A stretch of DNA of 61,462 nt from an uncultured Eubacteriales bacterium. Lineage in GTDB: Bacteria > Bacillota > Clostridia > Oscillospirales > CAG-382. Numbering within the stretch: the first letter of the stretch is position 1; every line of letters starts with the position of its first letter. A model generated the notes under the pieces. That model saw only the letters and a program-made list of their open reading frames with translations. It made no database searches and had not been told where the DNA came from. Positions 43,398-51,696 of the stretch are shown piece by piece. A program made the translations under genes and the position numbers. The stretch covers positions 1-61,462 of the forward strand of contig CAKSDR010000003.1 in NCBI GenBank assembly GCA_934446095.1, in the 5' to 3' direction.

Positions 43398-44378
43398 ATG
43401 AAAGCAATACTTGTAAATGAAGATAAATCTTTGAGATGGGACGACGTACCGGATCCGGTTTTGGGAAATGACGACTGCCTTGTTAAAATTGAGGCGGCGG
43501 CGCTGAACAGAGCAGATTTAATGCAGCGTGAAGGCGATTATCCGCCCCCTCCCGGATGCCCCGACTGGATGGGTCTTGAAATAGCCGGAACAATAGTTGA
43601 GATTGCAGACGGCGCAAAAAGCAAATCCAAATGGAAAATAGGGGATAAGGTATGCGCGCTTTTAGGCGGCGGCGGTTATGCGCAGTTTGCCAACGTAAAG
43701 TATGATATGCTTATGCCGGTTCCGGAAAACTGCTCTATGATTGAGGCTGCTGCAATGCCTGAGGCATTTGCAACCGCGTATTTAAACCTGTTTATAGAAG
43801 GCAAAATTAAAAGAGGCAACACGCTTTTGATGAATGCGGGTGCGAGCGGACTTGCGAGTGTTATAATACCTATGGCAAAGGCGTTCGGAGTAAGAGTTAT
43901 AACAACTGTACTTACTGATGAAATTTCAAACAACATAAAACATTTAAATGCCGACCGTGTAGTGGTTACAACTAAAGAGGATATTGCAGAAGTGTTAAAG
44001 GAAGAACTTGAAAACGGTCACGGCGTTGATGTTGCGATAGACTGCCTCGGCGGTGAGATAATGGGTAAGTGCATACATTACTTGACTCATGGTGCAAGGT
44101 GGATAATGATAGCGGCATTGGCAGGACAAAAAACCGAGATAGATCTTAAAAACATATATGTAAGAAATGTAAGAATAATCGGCAGCACTCTGCGTTCAAG
44201 AACGCCTGAAACAAAGGCGGAGATACTTGCTGATTTGGTGCGCGATGTGTGGCCCAAGGTATCGTCAGGCGAAGTCAGACCTACTATCTACAAGGTTTTG
44301 CCGATAACAGAGGCAGAAGCGGCGCATGACATACTTTATCGGGGCGAGAATGTCGGAAAAGTTGTTTTGAAGCTTTGA
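43398..44378 (+). CDS. Quinone oxidoreductase-like medium-chain dehydrogenase
   Basis: 326 residues, zinc-free MDR family of the QOR/PIG3 type. N-terminal AAALNRADLMQREGDYPPPPGCPDWMGLEIAGTI is a close match to that group; coenzyme motif LLMNAGASGLASVIIPMAKAFG; further DVAIDCLGG and LRSRTPETKAEI. These enzymes reduce quinones or enones with NADPH. Start at 43398 with GGGGAG six bases before; the longer frame overlaps the previous gene. Third gene of the operon. Confidence 0.92.
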   Translation: MKAILVNEDKSLRWDDVPDPVLGNDDCLVKIEAAALNRADLMQREGDYPPPPGCPDWMGLEIAGTIVEIADGAKSKSKWKIGDKVCALLGGGGYAQFANVKYDMLMPVPENCSMIEAAAMPEAFATAYLNLFIEGKIKRGNTLLMNAGASGLASVIIPMAKAFGVRVITTVLTDEISNNIKHLNADRVVVTTKEDIAEVLKEELENGHGVDVAIDCLGGEIMGKCIHYLTHGARWIMIAALAGQKTEIDLKNIYVRNVRIIGSTLRSRTPETKAEILADLVRDVWPKVSSGEVRPTIYKVLPITEAEAAHDILYRGENVGKVVLKL

Positions 44379-44630
44379 TTTTTTTAAAACTTGTGTGATT
44401 GATAGTTTGTTTATTCCTGATACGAGAAAATATATAGAACACGTTAAAGGCACGCAGGTTTTGCAGTTCCAAACCCCGGCTTATAGATTAAAAAATAAAA
44501 ATTTTACTTTCCGAAGCGTTTAAAAAACAGAGTATTTTCATGAAAATATTCCGTATGCGCTGACGGTTGAAATGGTAAAAAAATAACACAAACCAAAAAT
44601 ATAGCCGACTAAATCGTATATTTTTATTTG

Positions 44631-44674
44631 ATCCTCTTTTGCATTGCAATGTGCCCGCAAAAGAGGATTTTTAT
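44631..44674 (+). terminator. Intrinsic terminator
   Basis: ATCCTCTTTTGC (44631-44642) and GCAAAAGAGGAT (44657-44668) form a perfect 12-bp stem followed by TTTTATT. It closes the oxidoreductase operon about 250 bp after its last stop. Confidence 0.75.
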
Positions 44675-44786
44675 TGGCTGATATTGGTTTTATTTGCTGC
44701 ATGCCATTAGATTTTGCATGATTTTCATTAATGACGGAAAAAGTTTTTAAGTTTTCTTCATATATTGATGTTTTTCTATGTTTCTC

Positions 44787-44815
44787 TTGCATATTAAAAT
44801 ATTTTGTGCTACAAT
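44787..44815 (+). promoter_or_regulatory. Sigma-A-like promoter of the methyltransferase/ATC-hydrolase operon
   Basis: TTGCAT (44787-44792), 17-bp spacer, TACAAT (44810-44815), giving a leader of about 150 bases before the first gene. Confidence 0.65.
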
Positions 44816-44887
44816 AAAATTAAATATTAAAATATAATTTACAATAATCGTAAAGGCTGCTGCAAAGCGGCTTTTCCAAAACATATT

Positions 44888-44905
44888 AGTTAGCATATTC
44901 TAACT
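44888..44905 (+). promoter_or_regulatory. Inverted repeat, possible operator
   Basis: AGTTAG-CATATT-CTAACT, a perfect 6-bp inverted repeat with 6-bp centre in the leader of the operon, of the kind bound by small winged-helix repressors (MarR/PadR size). No such regulator is encoded next to it. Confidence 0.45.
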
Positions 44906-44975
44906 GAAATTCGGCGCGTGCCTAAAAATGACGCCTGAAATTAAAAAAAGCGGAATGTGAAAAAGGGGAGGTAAT

Positions 44976-45761
44976 ATGGGGGAGAATGAAAAACTTTCCG
45001 GAGTTTCAAAAACTATGCTGCAAACCGTTTACGCAAGGGCAAAGGAAAGCAGTACGCGCGGTGTTGTTCGTGATGAAAAAGCAGAAGAAATTGTCGGCAG
45101 ACTTGATTGTGACTTTTCCCTTGCGGACAGGGACTTTGCAATGCGCAGCGGCGTTGTTGCCCGCACAGTTGTACTTGACCGGATGGTGTCGGAGTGGATA
45201 TCGAAAAACCCCGGCGCTGTGGTAGTAAATATAGCGTGCGGACTGGACACCCGGTGTTATAGAATGCGAGGGTATACTAGCTGGTATAATCTGGACCTTC
45301 CGGAAACCATAGAAATTAGAAAAAAATTTCTGCCCGAAAGCGGCACAATTTCGCAGATTGCCATGTCTGCAATGGATGATTGGGGAAGCAAAATTCAAGA
45401 ATCCGGCGCGCCGGTTCTTATCATTATTGAAGGTTTGACAATGTATTTGAACGAGTATGACGTTAAACGCATTTTTTCGGTTATAACAGGTCGATTCGAG
45501 ATCGCGACGGTCTTTGTTGAAACGATGAATCCGCTGATTGTGAAACATTTCAGAGAAAAATCCATTGAGGGAAGCAATGCAAAATTTACATGGGGAATAA
45601 AAGACGGCAAAACTCTTGCCGGGTTATTGAACGGATTTCGGTTTGTTGAAGAGCACAGTCTTGCCGAAGGCATGGCCGAGTTTATTCCGATTTATAAGTT
45701 CCTCAGCAAAATCCGGTTTGTACGAAATATTTCCAACAAAATTGTTGTTTTGGAGAAATGA
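44976..45761 (+). CDS. Class I SAM methyltransferase, LCM/PPM-type (copy 1)
   Basis: 261 residues. The SAM-binding segment AVVVNIACGLDTRCYRM (about 71-87) with NLDLPETIEIRKKFLP and ILIIEGLTMYLNEYDVKRIF is the leucine-carboxyl-methyltransferase (LCM, Pfam-type) fold that includes Tcm-like polyketide and other O-methyltransferases. The ribosome site GGGGAGG is strong. First gene of an eight-gene run with very small spacings. It has a paralogue at 48704-49543 in the same operon. The methyl acceptor is unknown. Confidence 0.88.
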   Translation: MGENEKLSGVSKTMLQTVYARAKESSTRGVVRDEKAEEIVGRLDCDFSLADRDFAMRSGVVARTVVLDRMVSEWISKNPGAVVVNIACGLDTRCYRMRGYTSWYNLDLPETIEIRKKFLPESGTISQIAMSAMDDWGSKIQESGAPVLIIIEGLTMYLNEYDVKRIFSVITGRFEIATVFVETMNPLIVKHFREKSIEGSNAKFTWGIKDGKTLAGLLNGFRFVEEHSLAEGMAEFIPIYKFLSKIRFVRNISNKIVVLEK

Positions 45762-45762
45762 T

Positions 45763-45849
45763 ATGAAATACTTTGAATTCGAAAAAGAAAACCCCGAAGA
45801 ATTTTCAAAGAAAGTACAGGCGGCGCACAGACGCTCTGCAGAGAGGTGA
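45763..45849 (+). CDS. 28-codon ORF between methyltransferase and MBL hydrolase
   Basis: Short ORF of 28 residues (starts MKYFEFEKENPEEF, ends RRSAER), strongly charged and probably helical. It starts one base after the methyltransferase stop with GGAGAA eight bases upstream and ends just before the next gene. It could be a small functional peptide, a translational coupler, or the remnant of a larger gene. No family recognised. Confidence 0.45.
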   Translation: MKYFEFEKENPEEFSKKVQAAHRRSAER

Positions 45850-45854
45850 TAGAT

Positions 45855-46718
45855 ATGTCAAAAAAAGTTACTGAATTTCAGAAAAAAGAAATGAGCAAAA
45901 TGTATCGCGGCAAGGAGATTTTCAAGCCCTTGAACACAGGATGGATAAATGAAAACATCGCTTGTGTCCGCGAATGGGTGGCGAATATCTTCTTTTATCG
46001 CAAAGGTGACAATACTATTATGATTGATGCGGGATATAATTACGACCGGCTGGAAGAGAAAATGGGCTGGCTTGATATTTCTCCGGAATCTGTCCGGCAT
46101 ATTCTGATTACTCATCAGGACACTGACCATGTGGGTGCAGTTGAGGCTGACAGTCCCGGTTTATTTAAAAAAGCAAAATTGTATATAGGCGAAACGGAAA
46201 ATCGGTATCTTACAGGCGAAGTCCGCCGCAAAGTCATTTATCATCTTTATAAATTGCCGCAGGTAACAATAAACAACAATAAGAAACTTCTCAAGGACGG
46301 TGAAATGTTCCGTATCGGAGATATTGAAATCAAATGTTTTCTTGTTCCCGGACACACATGGGGACATATGGTATATCTTATTGACAATAAATATCTGTTT
46401 ACCGGCGATACGTTGTGGTTCGGTGCGGACGGCGGGTATAGTTTTATTTCCGCGCTTGCCGAGAATAACAAACTGGCAGTCAGGTCGCTTGCCGTTCTTG
46501 AAGAAAAACTAAAACTAATGAATGTGCGTCCGCTGTTTATTACCGGTCATACCGGCTGGACGGATAATTTTGAGTTTGCATTTGCACATAAAAATGAAAT
46601 CTGTTCTCCTTTTAAAAAGAAAGTACACGATCCATCGGCACCATACGATGCCTACGATGAGTCAGATGATACGGAAGAAAATGCGAGAAGCGGATTTTTA
46701 AAGGGGGTAGGAAGATGA
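45855..46718 (+). CDS. Metallo-beta-lactamase-fold hydrolase
   Basis: 287 residues. Metal site ILITHQDTDHVGAVEAD (His-x-x-x-Asp-His; the usual THxHxDH has Gln in place of the first x-His), LVPGHTWGHMVYLI, LFTGDTLWFG and FITGHTGW complete the fold. The first His of HxHxDH is present as THQDTDH, so one Zn1 ligand (second His) is replaced by Asp-Thr spacing; activity is still plausible. Start at ATG 45855, since GAGGTGAT precedes it; a GTG at 45846 is possible. The stop overlaps the next start. Confidence 0.88.
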   Translation: MSKKVTEFQKKEMSKMYRGKEIFKPLNTGWINENIACVREWVANIFFYRKGDNTIMIDAGYNYDRLEEKMGWLDISPESVRHILITHQDTDHVGAVEADSPGLFKKAKLYIGETENRYLTGEVRRKVIYHLYKLPQVTINNNKKLLKDGEMFRIGDIEIKCFLVPGHTWGHMVYLIDNKYLFTGDTLWFGADGGYSFISALAENNKLAVRSLAVLEEKLKLMNVRPLFITGHTGWTDNFEFAFAHKNEICSPFKKKVHDPSAPYDAYDESDDTEENARSGFLKGVGR

Positions 46719-47500
46719 AAGTTTATTCTTTTGGAGACAAATCAGCTCCGGTTATATTGCTGCTTCCCGGCACCTGCTGCCACTGGAAAGGCAACTTTGG
46801 CGGAGTTGTTCCGCTGCTTCAGACCGATTACCGTGTCCTTTGCGTCAGTTATGACGGGTTTGATGAAACCGAGCAGACAGAGTTTACTACCATGATTGAT
46901 GAAACCGAAAAAATAGAAGAATATATAAAGCAGCACTGCGGCGGGCATATCAAGGCGGCGTACGGCTGCTCTCTTGGCGGATCTTTTGTAGGGCTGCTCG
47001 CGGCGCGCCGAAAAATTCATATGGACTACGGCATTCTCGGCAGTTCCGATCTTGACAACGCGTCAAAGTTTATGGCAAAATTGCAGACAAGTCTTCTTGT
47101 TCCGATGATTTATCCGCTGATACATGACGGCTGTATTAAAAATATATTTTTGAAAAAACGGCTCTCAAAGCGTGCGGAAAAGGCACCCGATTATGCGAAC
47201 GCATTCATGAAAATGTTCGGCACCGCGCGGCCGTATGTAACGAAGAGGAACTGTAAAAATCAATATTACTCCGATCTTGTTACGACGCTTCCGGATAAGA
47301 TTGATGTTCCGGGTACTAAGATTCACATTTTGTACGCTCTGAAAATGGGAGAAAAATACCGTGCGCGTTACCTTAAACACTTCGCATGTCCTAAGATTCA
47401 TGAACAGAATTTGTATCATGAAGAACTTCTTGTTTGCTATCCCGAAAAGTGGACCCAACTTATAAAAAGCATTATTTTTCAAAGCGAGGAAACACAGTGA
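46715..47500 (+). CDS. Alpha/beta hydrolase (copy 1)
   Basis: 261 residues. Early strand APVILLLPGTCCHW with oxyanion region, DYRVLCVSYDGFDE, the nucleophile elbow AAYGCSLGGSFVG (Ser in GCSLGG at about residue 90), and a C-terminal HEELLVCYPEKW with the likely catalytic His. Start overlaps the MBL gene by four bases (ATGA). A lid region between 105 and 190 is rich in Lys and Arg. Substrate unknown. A second hydrolase of different subgroup is at 49540. Confidence 0.85.
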   Translation: MKVYSFGDKSAPVILLLPGTCCHWKGNFGGVVPLLQTDYRVLCVSYDGFDETEQTEFTTMIDETEKIEEYIKQHCGGHIKAAYGCSLGGSFVGLLAARRKIHMDYGILGSSDLDNASKFMAKLQTSLLVPMIYPLIHDGCIKNIFLKKRLSKRAEKAPDYANAFMKMFGTARPYVTKRNCKNQYYSDLVTTLPDKIDVPGTKIHILYALKMGEKYRARYLKHFACPKIHEQNLYHEELLVCYPEKWTQLIKSIIFQSEETQ

Positions 47501-48198
47501 AAGATAAAGAAGTAAAGATAGACCGCACATGCCATGTGTTGTATACAAAATTATGCAAAAAGAAAATCCGGGAAAAGATCGCGCAGCATTACCCTGCGGA
47601 AAAGCAAGAAAAGGTGTGGGAACAGGTACAGCGGCAGTATGCGGATTTTCTTTCCGATTGGCGAGTTGATCTCGGAGGCAGCAAAAACTTCCACAACGGC
47701 AAGGGCGGCACATACGACTGTATTGCTCTTATGGCGTATTATGTTGTTTGCAGAAACGTGACAAGTCTTGATGAAATTGAAAAAATGGAAGGAAATTTGT
47801 TTCTCGGAGCGTTTCGAAAGATGAAATTTGTTGACTGCAACAAACCACTGTTCAAAAAACTGATGTACGGGGCATTTCAAAATGCCAAAAAACAGTGTGA
47901 CAAGTGGGGCGATTTTAAGATGCATGTTGCTAATTTCGATCCTCAAAAACCGATTTACTATGAATTTACCGAATGCCCGACAGCTGAGTTTGCAAAAAAG
48001 CACGGACTGCTTGAAGTGATGCCTGCACTTTGCAATCCGGATTTTGAAGCGATGGAGTGCATTCATGCACGGCTTGTACGGAAGACAACATGCGCAAACG
48101 GCAATAGATGTGATTATACTATCGTCGGCGACCGCGATCCGTACTTGAAAGACCACGCAGAATATCGCGATGAGGCCGGATACAGGAGGAACAAATAA
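47497..48198 (+). CDS. ATC hydrolase-like protein (L-2-amino-thiazoline-4-carboxylate hydrolase family, copy 1)
   Basis: 233 residues from the GTG at 47497, which overlaps the previous stop (GTGA) and has GCGAGGA six bases before. The C-terminal pattern VMPALCNPDFEAMECIHARLVRKTTCANGNRCDYTI is the signature of the ATC-hydrolase family: Cys-Asn-x-Asp, then Arg...Thr-x-Ala..Gly..x-Cys-Asp. Known members open the thiazoline ring in bacterial cysteine synthesis from ATC, but most homologues in Clostridia have no known substrate. A second member ends this operon at 50481. Confidence 0.78.
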   Translation: MKDKEVKIDRTCHVLYTKLCKKKIREKIAQHYPAEKQEKVWEQVQRQYADFLSDWRVDLGGSKNFHNGKGGTYDCIALMAYYVVCRNVTSLDEIEKMEGNLFLGAFRKMKFVDCNKPLFKKLMYGAFQNAKKQCDKWGDFKMHVANFDPQKPIYYEFTECPTAEFAKKHGLLEVMPALCNPDFEAMECIHARLVRKTTCANGNRCDYTIVGDRDPYLKDHAEYRDEAGYRRNK

Positions 48199-48199
48199 A

Positions 48200-48691
48200 A
48201 TGATTTTTAAAGTTATTCCGGAGGGATTCATACTCGGTATTCTGCTTGTAATTGTATGCGCTGCAGGTATACGAAACGGCGCTGTCGGCATGGTATTTCT
48301 TTATAGTCCGAAAGTACAAAAGCGCAGCGTAGAACTTGGACAGACAACGTATGAAACAATCCGCCGCAATAAATTCATCTTTAAGGCCATTTGCATTCCG
48401 GGTTATATTTCCTATGTGCTTATTTGCGCTTATGCCGTGAACGGAGCGCGGAATTTTCCTGCGGGATTTTGGCAAATGTTTGTTATTTTGTCAATTATGA
48501 ATTTGATTGACAGGTTTTTTGTTGATGATTTTTGGGTGGGGCACACAAATGCGTGGACGATTCCTGGGACGGAAGATCTTAAACCTTATATAGGTCCCAA
48601 AGACAAGTGCAAAAAGTGGATTTTCGGCACGTTCGGAGCGGCGGCAATTTCGGCGGTGCTTTCGGGAATTATGACGCTGTTTATTCGCTGA
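48200..48691 (+). CDS. Small polytopic membrane protein
   Basis: 163 residues with four hydrophobic segments at about 8-35, 60-80, 88-108 and 142-162. A conserved-looking acidic/aromatic loop lies between helix 3 and 4 (DRFFVDDFWVGHTNAW). I do not recognise the family. It is the fifth gene of the methyltransferase/ATC-hydrolase operon, starting one base after the previous stop with AGGAGG upstream. Might anchor or export the product of the neighbouring enzymes, but nothing in the sequence proves it. Confidence 0.75.
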   Translation: MIFKVIPEGFILGILLVIVCAAGIRNGAVGMVFLYSPKVQKRSVELGQTTYETIRRNKFIFKAICIPGYISYVLICAYAVNGARNFPAGFWQMFVILSIMNLIDRFFVDDFWVGHTNAWTIPGTEDLKPYIGPKDKCKKWIFGTFGAAAISAVLSGIMTLFIR

Positions 48692-48703
48692 ACGGGGGAT
48701 TTT

Positions 48704-49543
48704 ATGAAATACAAAATTGAAAAAAATTCCGTGCAGGAAACCTTGATTATTCCTTTGTACGCTAGAAAAATGTGCTCGGAACTGTATCCGGATATTTACT
48801 GTGATGAAAAGGCGGTTCGCTTGGTAAATGAAGTCGATTACGATTTTTCTGTTCTTGAGAAAAAATCAGAAAGTTTAATGCAGCGCTTCGGATTTCTTGA
48901 AGTTGCAATGAGGCAGAACGACATTGCTATCGAGGTGCGAAATTACCTGAAATCGCACCCGAAAGCGGCAGTTGTAAATCTCGGATGCGGGCTTGATAAT
49001 ACGGGACGAAACTGTAACAACGGGAAATGCAAAATTTATAACCTTGATTTTCCCGATGTAATAAAGGTGCGTGACGAACTGCTTCCCGCAGGCGAGCGTG
49101 AGGAAAATGTTCCGTGCAATCTCAATGACACGGCTTGGTTTGATAAAATCGACGCCTCCGGCGGCGCGGTGTTTTTTGCTTCCGGCGTGTTCTATTATTT
49201 TTTGAATGAACAGGTAAAAACGCTTGTGACGGCTATGAACAAAACGTTCCCGGGATGTGTTTTGTTGTTTGACGCCGCAAATAGAAAAGCGGTAAAACTC
49301 ATGCTAAAAACATGGATAAAGGACGCGGCAATCAAAAATGTCGGCGCATATTTTGCAGTTTCCGACGCGAAAAGCGAACTTTGCGCATGGAACAGCCGTA
49401 TGCAGGTTTCAAGCCGCGGCTATATGCTGGGTTACCATGATCTTCGCGACCCCTGCGTAAGCGGATTTTTCCGATTCCTTGCAAGGATAGGCGACACGAT
49501 GATGAAAATGCAGATTGTAAGGATTGAATTTGGAGGAAAATGA
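48704..49543 (+). CDS. Class I SAM methyltransferase, LCM/PPM-type (copy 2)
   Basis: 279 residues, paralogue of the first gene of this operon. SAM-binding AAVVNLGCGLDNTGRNC (about 87-103) with YNLDFPDVIKVRDELLP and FFASGVFYYFLNEQVKTLV match the same LCM-type order. The N-terminal half differs clearly, so the two enzymes probably modify different positions or substrates. Follows the membrane protein by 12 bp; its stop overlaps the next start. Confidence 0.87.
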   Translation: MKYKIEKNSVQETLIIPLYARKMCSELYPDIYCDEKAVRLVNEVDYDFSVLEKKSESLMQRFGFLEVAMRQNDIAIEVRNYLKSHPKAAVVNLGCGLDNTGRNCNNGKCKIYNLDFPDVIKVRDELLPAGEREENVPCNLNDTAWFDKIDASGGAVFFASGVFYYFLNEQVKTLVTAMNKTFPGCVLLFDAANRKAVKLMLKTWIKDAAIKNVGAYFAVSDAKSELCAWNSRMQVSSRGYMLGYHDLRDPCVSGFFRFLARIGDTMMKMQIVRIEFGGK

Positions 49544-50484
49544 TGAAACACATTCATTTTGATATTGAATCTTACGGATTTTACGGCGCATACTGGACTT
49601 GCAAGACAAGTTCCGACTGCGCACTTATTGCCATGCTTGGCGACGATCCCGAGGATTATATGGCGCGTTCGGCAGTAAGGTGGCTTTTGAAACTCGGCAT
49701 CAATGTAATGACAATGTCACCCGGGGAAAAAGATTACGGACATCATAACTATCCTTTGGAGCGTATCGAATCGGCAATTTTATGGCTTAAGGCGCATGGC
49801 AACCGTAAGGTCGGTATTGCAGGAGCATCCACTACGGGAACGCTTGCGCTGACAGCGGCGTCGCTGTTTCCGGAACTTACGCTTACAATTGCCATGACAC
49901 CGAGCGATTTTGTGTGGCAGGGCTTTATGCAGGGTGAAAAGGACGGATGCCACGAGTGGCCGATTGAGGGCGAATCCCTGTTTTCTTATCATGGCAAGCC
50001 GCTGCCTTATATGCCTTTTTGCTATTCTCATCCGCAGTATTGGCATGTAATTTCCGAAGAGTCAAAAAGAACCGGAAATATGATTGCGTCACGAAAATTG
50101 TTTGACGATTCAGAGGCAGCACATCCGATAACTGAGGACGAATTCATTAAGATTGAGAATATCCGCGGGAAATTGCTTATGATAGGTGCCGAGGACGATG
50201 TTTTGTGGGACACGGCAAAATATATACGCCGCATGGAAAAACGGCTTTCGGATAAGAAACATGAATCATTGGCATGCGCTGCGGAATCGGCGGTTTACAA
50301 ATACGGTACACATTTTGTTTTCCCTGAGGGGATGATGAAAATTATGCTCCCCGTGGGGTCGTCGCTTTTTGTAAAAATTGCTTTTTCAAGCGCGAAAAAG
50401 CATCCGAAAGAATGTAAAGAAACACGCATTGATATCGACCGCCGTATGACAAAGACAATAATTGAATGGAGGTGCGCCGAGTGA
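49540..50484 (+). CDS. Alpha/beta hydrolase, acyl-CoA thioesterase/BAAT-like (copy 2)
   Basis: 314 residues. Nucleophile region KVGIAGASTTGTLALTAASLFPELTLTIAMTPSDFVWQG, with Ser/Thr in GASTTG, matches the BAAT C-terminal acyl-transferase/thioesterase hydrolases, where the nucleophile is often Cys or Ser in GxSxG. Later IRGKLLMIGAEDDVLWDTAKYIRRMEKRL holds the Asp and THFVFPEGMM the His. The middle FSYHGKPLPYMPFCYSHPQYW is an insert. Start overlaps the methyltransferase stop. Copy 1 at 46715 is only distantly similar. Confidence 0.83.
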   Translation: MMKHIHFDIESYGFYGAYWTCKTSSDCALIAMLGDDPEDYMARSAVRWLLKLGINVMTMSPGEKDYGHHNYPLERIESAILWLKAHGNRKVGIAGASTTGTLALTAASLFPELTLTIAMTPSDFVWQGFMQGEKDGCHEWPIEGESLFSYHGKPLPYMPFCYSHPQYWHVISEESKRTGNMIASRKLFDDSEAAHPITEDEFIKIENIRGKLLMIGAEDDVLWDTAKYIRRMEKRLSDKKHESLACAAESAVYKYGTHFVFPEGMMKIMLPVGSSLFVKIAFSSAKKHPKECKETRIDIDRRMTKTIIEWRCAE

Positions 50485-51116
50485 AGTATTTTGGAATGCC
50501 TGCAGGAATGTGGGGACTGTTTGCAGGTTCTTTTCGAAGGCAGCTTACAGCCGTTTTCGGTTATGACGAGGACACGGCGAAGAAAATAGTAAAAAAGGCA
50601 AAGCCAAAATATAAGGAGATTATTTCGGAATTGCCGGAATTTGAAAAAGGCGACAGATTCAAACTAAATATTGTCAACTGTGCCATGCTTTGCGCTTTTA
50701 TTTTGTCAATGCCTCAAAGACCCGATGTTGAGCGTCTGACCGTTTATTACGAAAAAGCCATGATGACAAAACCGATGAAATGGTTTTGCCGCAAAAGCGG
50801 AAAAGCAAAATATACTGAAAAAGACATCAGCAAAATGAAAAAAACCGCCGCGCTTAAAGCCGCCGACAGAAATCAGTATTCTTGGAATATGGATTTTTAT
50901 GAATACCCCGACAGTCGCGGATATGAAGCCCGTTTTACAAAATGCGGGATATGCGAACTTATGAAAAAACTCGGACTGTATGATCTTACTCCTGCCATGT
51001 GCAGTCTTGATTATGCCATGAGCAGTGCCGGAGGCACTACAAATTTTGTGCGCAAATATACGATTGCTTCCGGCGGACCGTACTGCGATTGCGGATATGT
51101 AAAGAAGAACGTATAA
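50481..51116 (+). CDS. ATC hydrolase-like protein (copy 2)
   Basis: 211 residues from the GTG at 50481, with GGAGGTG eight bases before and overlap with the previous stop. The family end TPAMCSLDYAMSSAGGTTNFVRKYTIASGGPYCDCGY shows Cys-x-x-Asp and Thr-Ile-Ala-x-Gly-Gly-x-x-Cys-Asp, as in the first copy. N-terminal part contains a helix-rich region with FILSMPQRPDVERLTVYYEKAM. Last gene of the operon, followed by an 18-bp-stem terminator. Confidence 0.78.
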   Translation: MKYFGMPAGMWGLFAGSFRRQLTAVFGYDEDTAKKIVKKAKPKYKEIISELPEFEKGDRFKLNIVNCAMLCAFILSMPQRPDVERLTVYYEKAMMTKPMKWFCRKSGKAKYTEKDISKMKKTAALKAADRNQYSWNMDFYEYPDSRGYEARFTKCGICELMKKLGLYDLTPAMCSLDYAMSSAGGTTNFVRKYTIASGGPYCDCGYVKKNV

Positions 51117-51126
51117 TAGACGAAAA

Positions 51127-51167
51127 AATAACGGTTGAAATAGGATTTTATCCTATTTCAACCGTTA
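51127..51167 (+). terminator. Terminator of the methyltransferase/ATC-hydrolase operon
   Basis: ATAACGGTTGAAATAGGA and TCCTATTTCAACCGTTAT form a perfect 18-bp inverted repeat with a 5-base loop. The T run after it is interrupted (TGCGGTTTTAATG). Confidence 0.8.
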
Positions 51168-51312
51168 TTGCGGTTTTAATGTTTGCGGAAAATACCATAA
51201 CAGATTTTGCCGGGGAAAATAGCGATGAAGATTGACGGGCGATGTCCATGCTGCAGCGGTTTATTTGCGCGGCAGAACCTTGCGGCTGTCGAAACAGTTA
51301 AAAAAATGACAC

Positions 51313-51340
51313 TTGATTTTTCTGTTTTTTATGCTATACT
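51313..51340 (+). promoter_or_regulatory. Promoter of the STAS/phosphatase/NHLM export operon
   Basis: TTGATT (51313-51318), 16-bp spacer, TATACT (51335-51340), about 50 bp before the STAS gene. Confidence 0.6.
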
Positions 51341-51389
51341 ATATTTGTTAATTTTTATTAAACCAAAGCAGATAAAACGGAGAAAAAAT

Positions 51390-51686
51390 ATGACAATCAA
51401 CAAAATTTCCGAAGGAGAAAAACTGACGCTCGCAATATCCGGGCGGCTTGATACGAACTCTTCACCGAAACTTGAGGCTGAACTTCGGCAGTCTGTCGGC
51501 GGAGTAACCGAACTTGTTTTTGATTTTTCTGAGGTGGAGTACATATCATCAGCGGGACTTCGTGTTCTGCTTGCAGCACAGAAGGTAATGAACCGTCAGG
51601 GAAGCATGAAACTTATCGGTGTGAGCGACGAAGTTATGGAAGTATTTGAAATCACGGGCTTTGCCGACATTCTGACGATAGAGTGA
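51390..51686 (+). CDS. STAS-domain anti-sigma factor antagonist (RsbV/SpoIIAA-like)
   Basis: 98 residues. ISGRLDTNSSPKLEAEL and the phospho-loop FSEVEYISSAGLRVLLAAQ with the conserved Ser are typical of partner-switching antagonists. Start at ATG 51390 with CGGAGAA before it; the 61 upstream in-frame codons contain the promoter and are not coding. It is 10 bp before the phosphatase gene, and an anti-sigma-type kinase follows, so the three form one signalling unit. Confidence 0.93.
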   Translation: MTINKISEGEKLTLAISGRLDTNSSPKLEAELRQSVGGVTELVFDFSEVEYISSAGLRVLLAAQKVMNRQGSMKLIGVSDEVMEVFEITGFADILTIE

Positions 51687-51696
51687 CCGGAAGACT

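Larger units (their letters stand above)
44379..44975. other. Intergenic region between oxidoreductase and methyltransferase operons
   Basis: About 600 bp. Contains a perfect 16-bp palindrome TATTTTCATGAAAATA at 44533-44548, a terminator at 44631-44674, a promoter at 44787-44815, a hairpin at about 44851-44876 and an operator-like repeat at 44888-44905. On the minus strand an 84-codon ORF (44538-44792) crosses the terminator; it has no recognisable family and I do not call it as a gene. Confidence 0.6.

Noticed and set aside
44538..44792. 84-codon minus-strand ORF
   Set aside because: Crosses a perfect terminator hairpin and a promoter, no recognised domain; could be a small conserved element, but the evidence is too thin.
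47551..48291. 246-codon minus-strand ORF
   Set aside because: Antisense to the ATC-hydrolase-like gene, which has family motifs and good start signals.
51207..51389. 61-codon N-terminal extension of the STAS protein
   Set aside because: Contains the promoter and leader; the STAS domain and ribosome site start at 51390.
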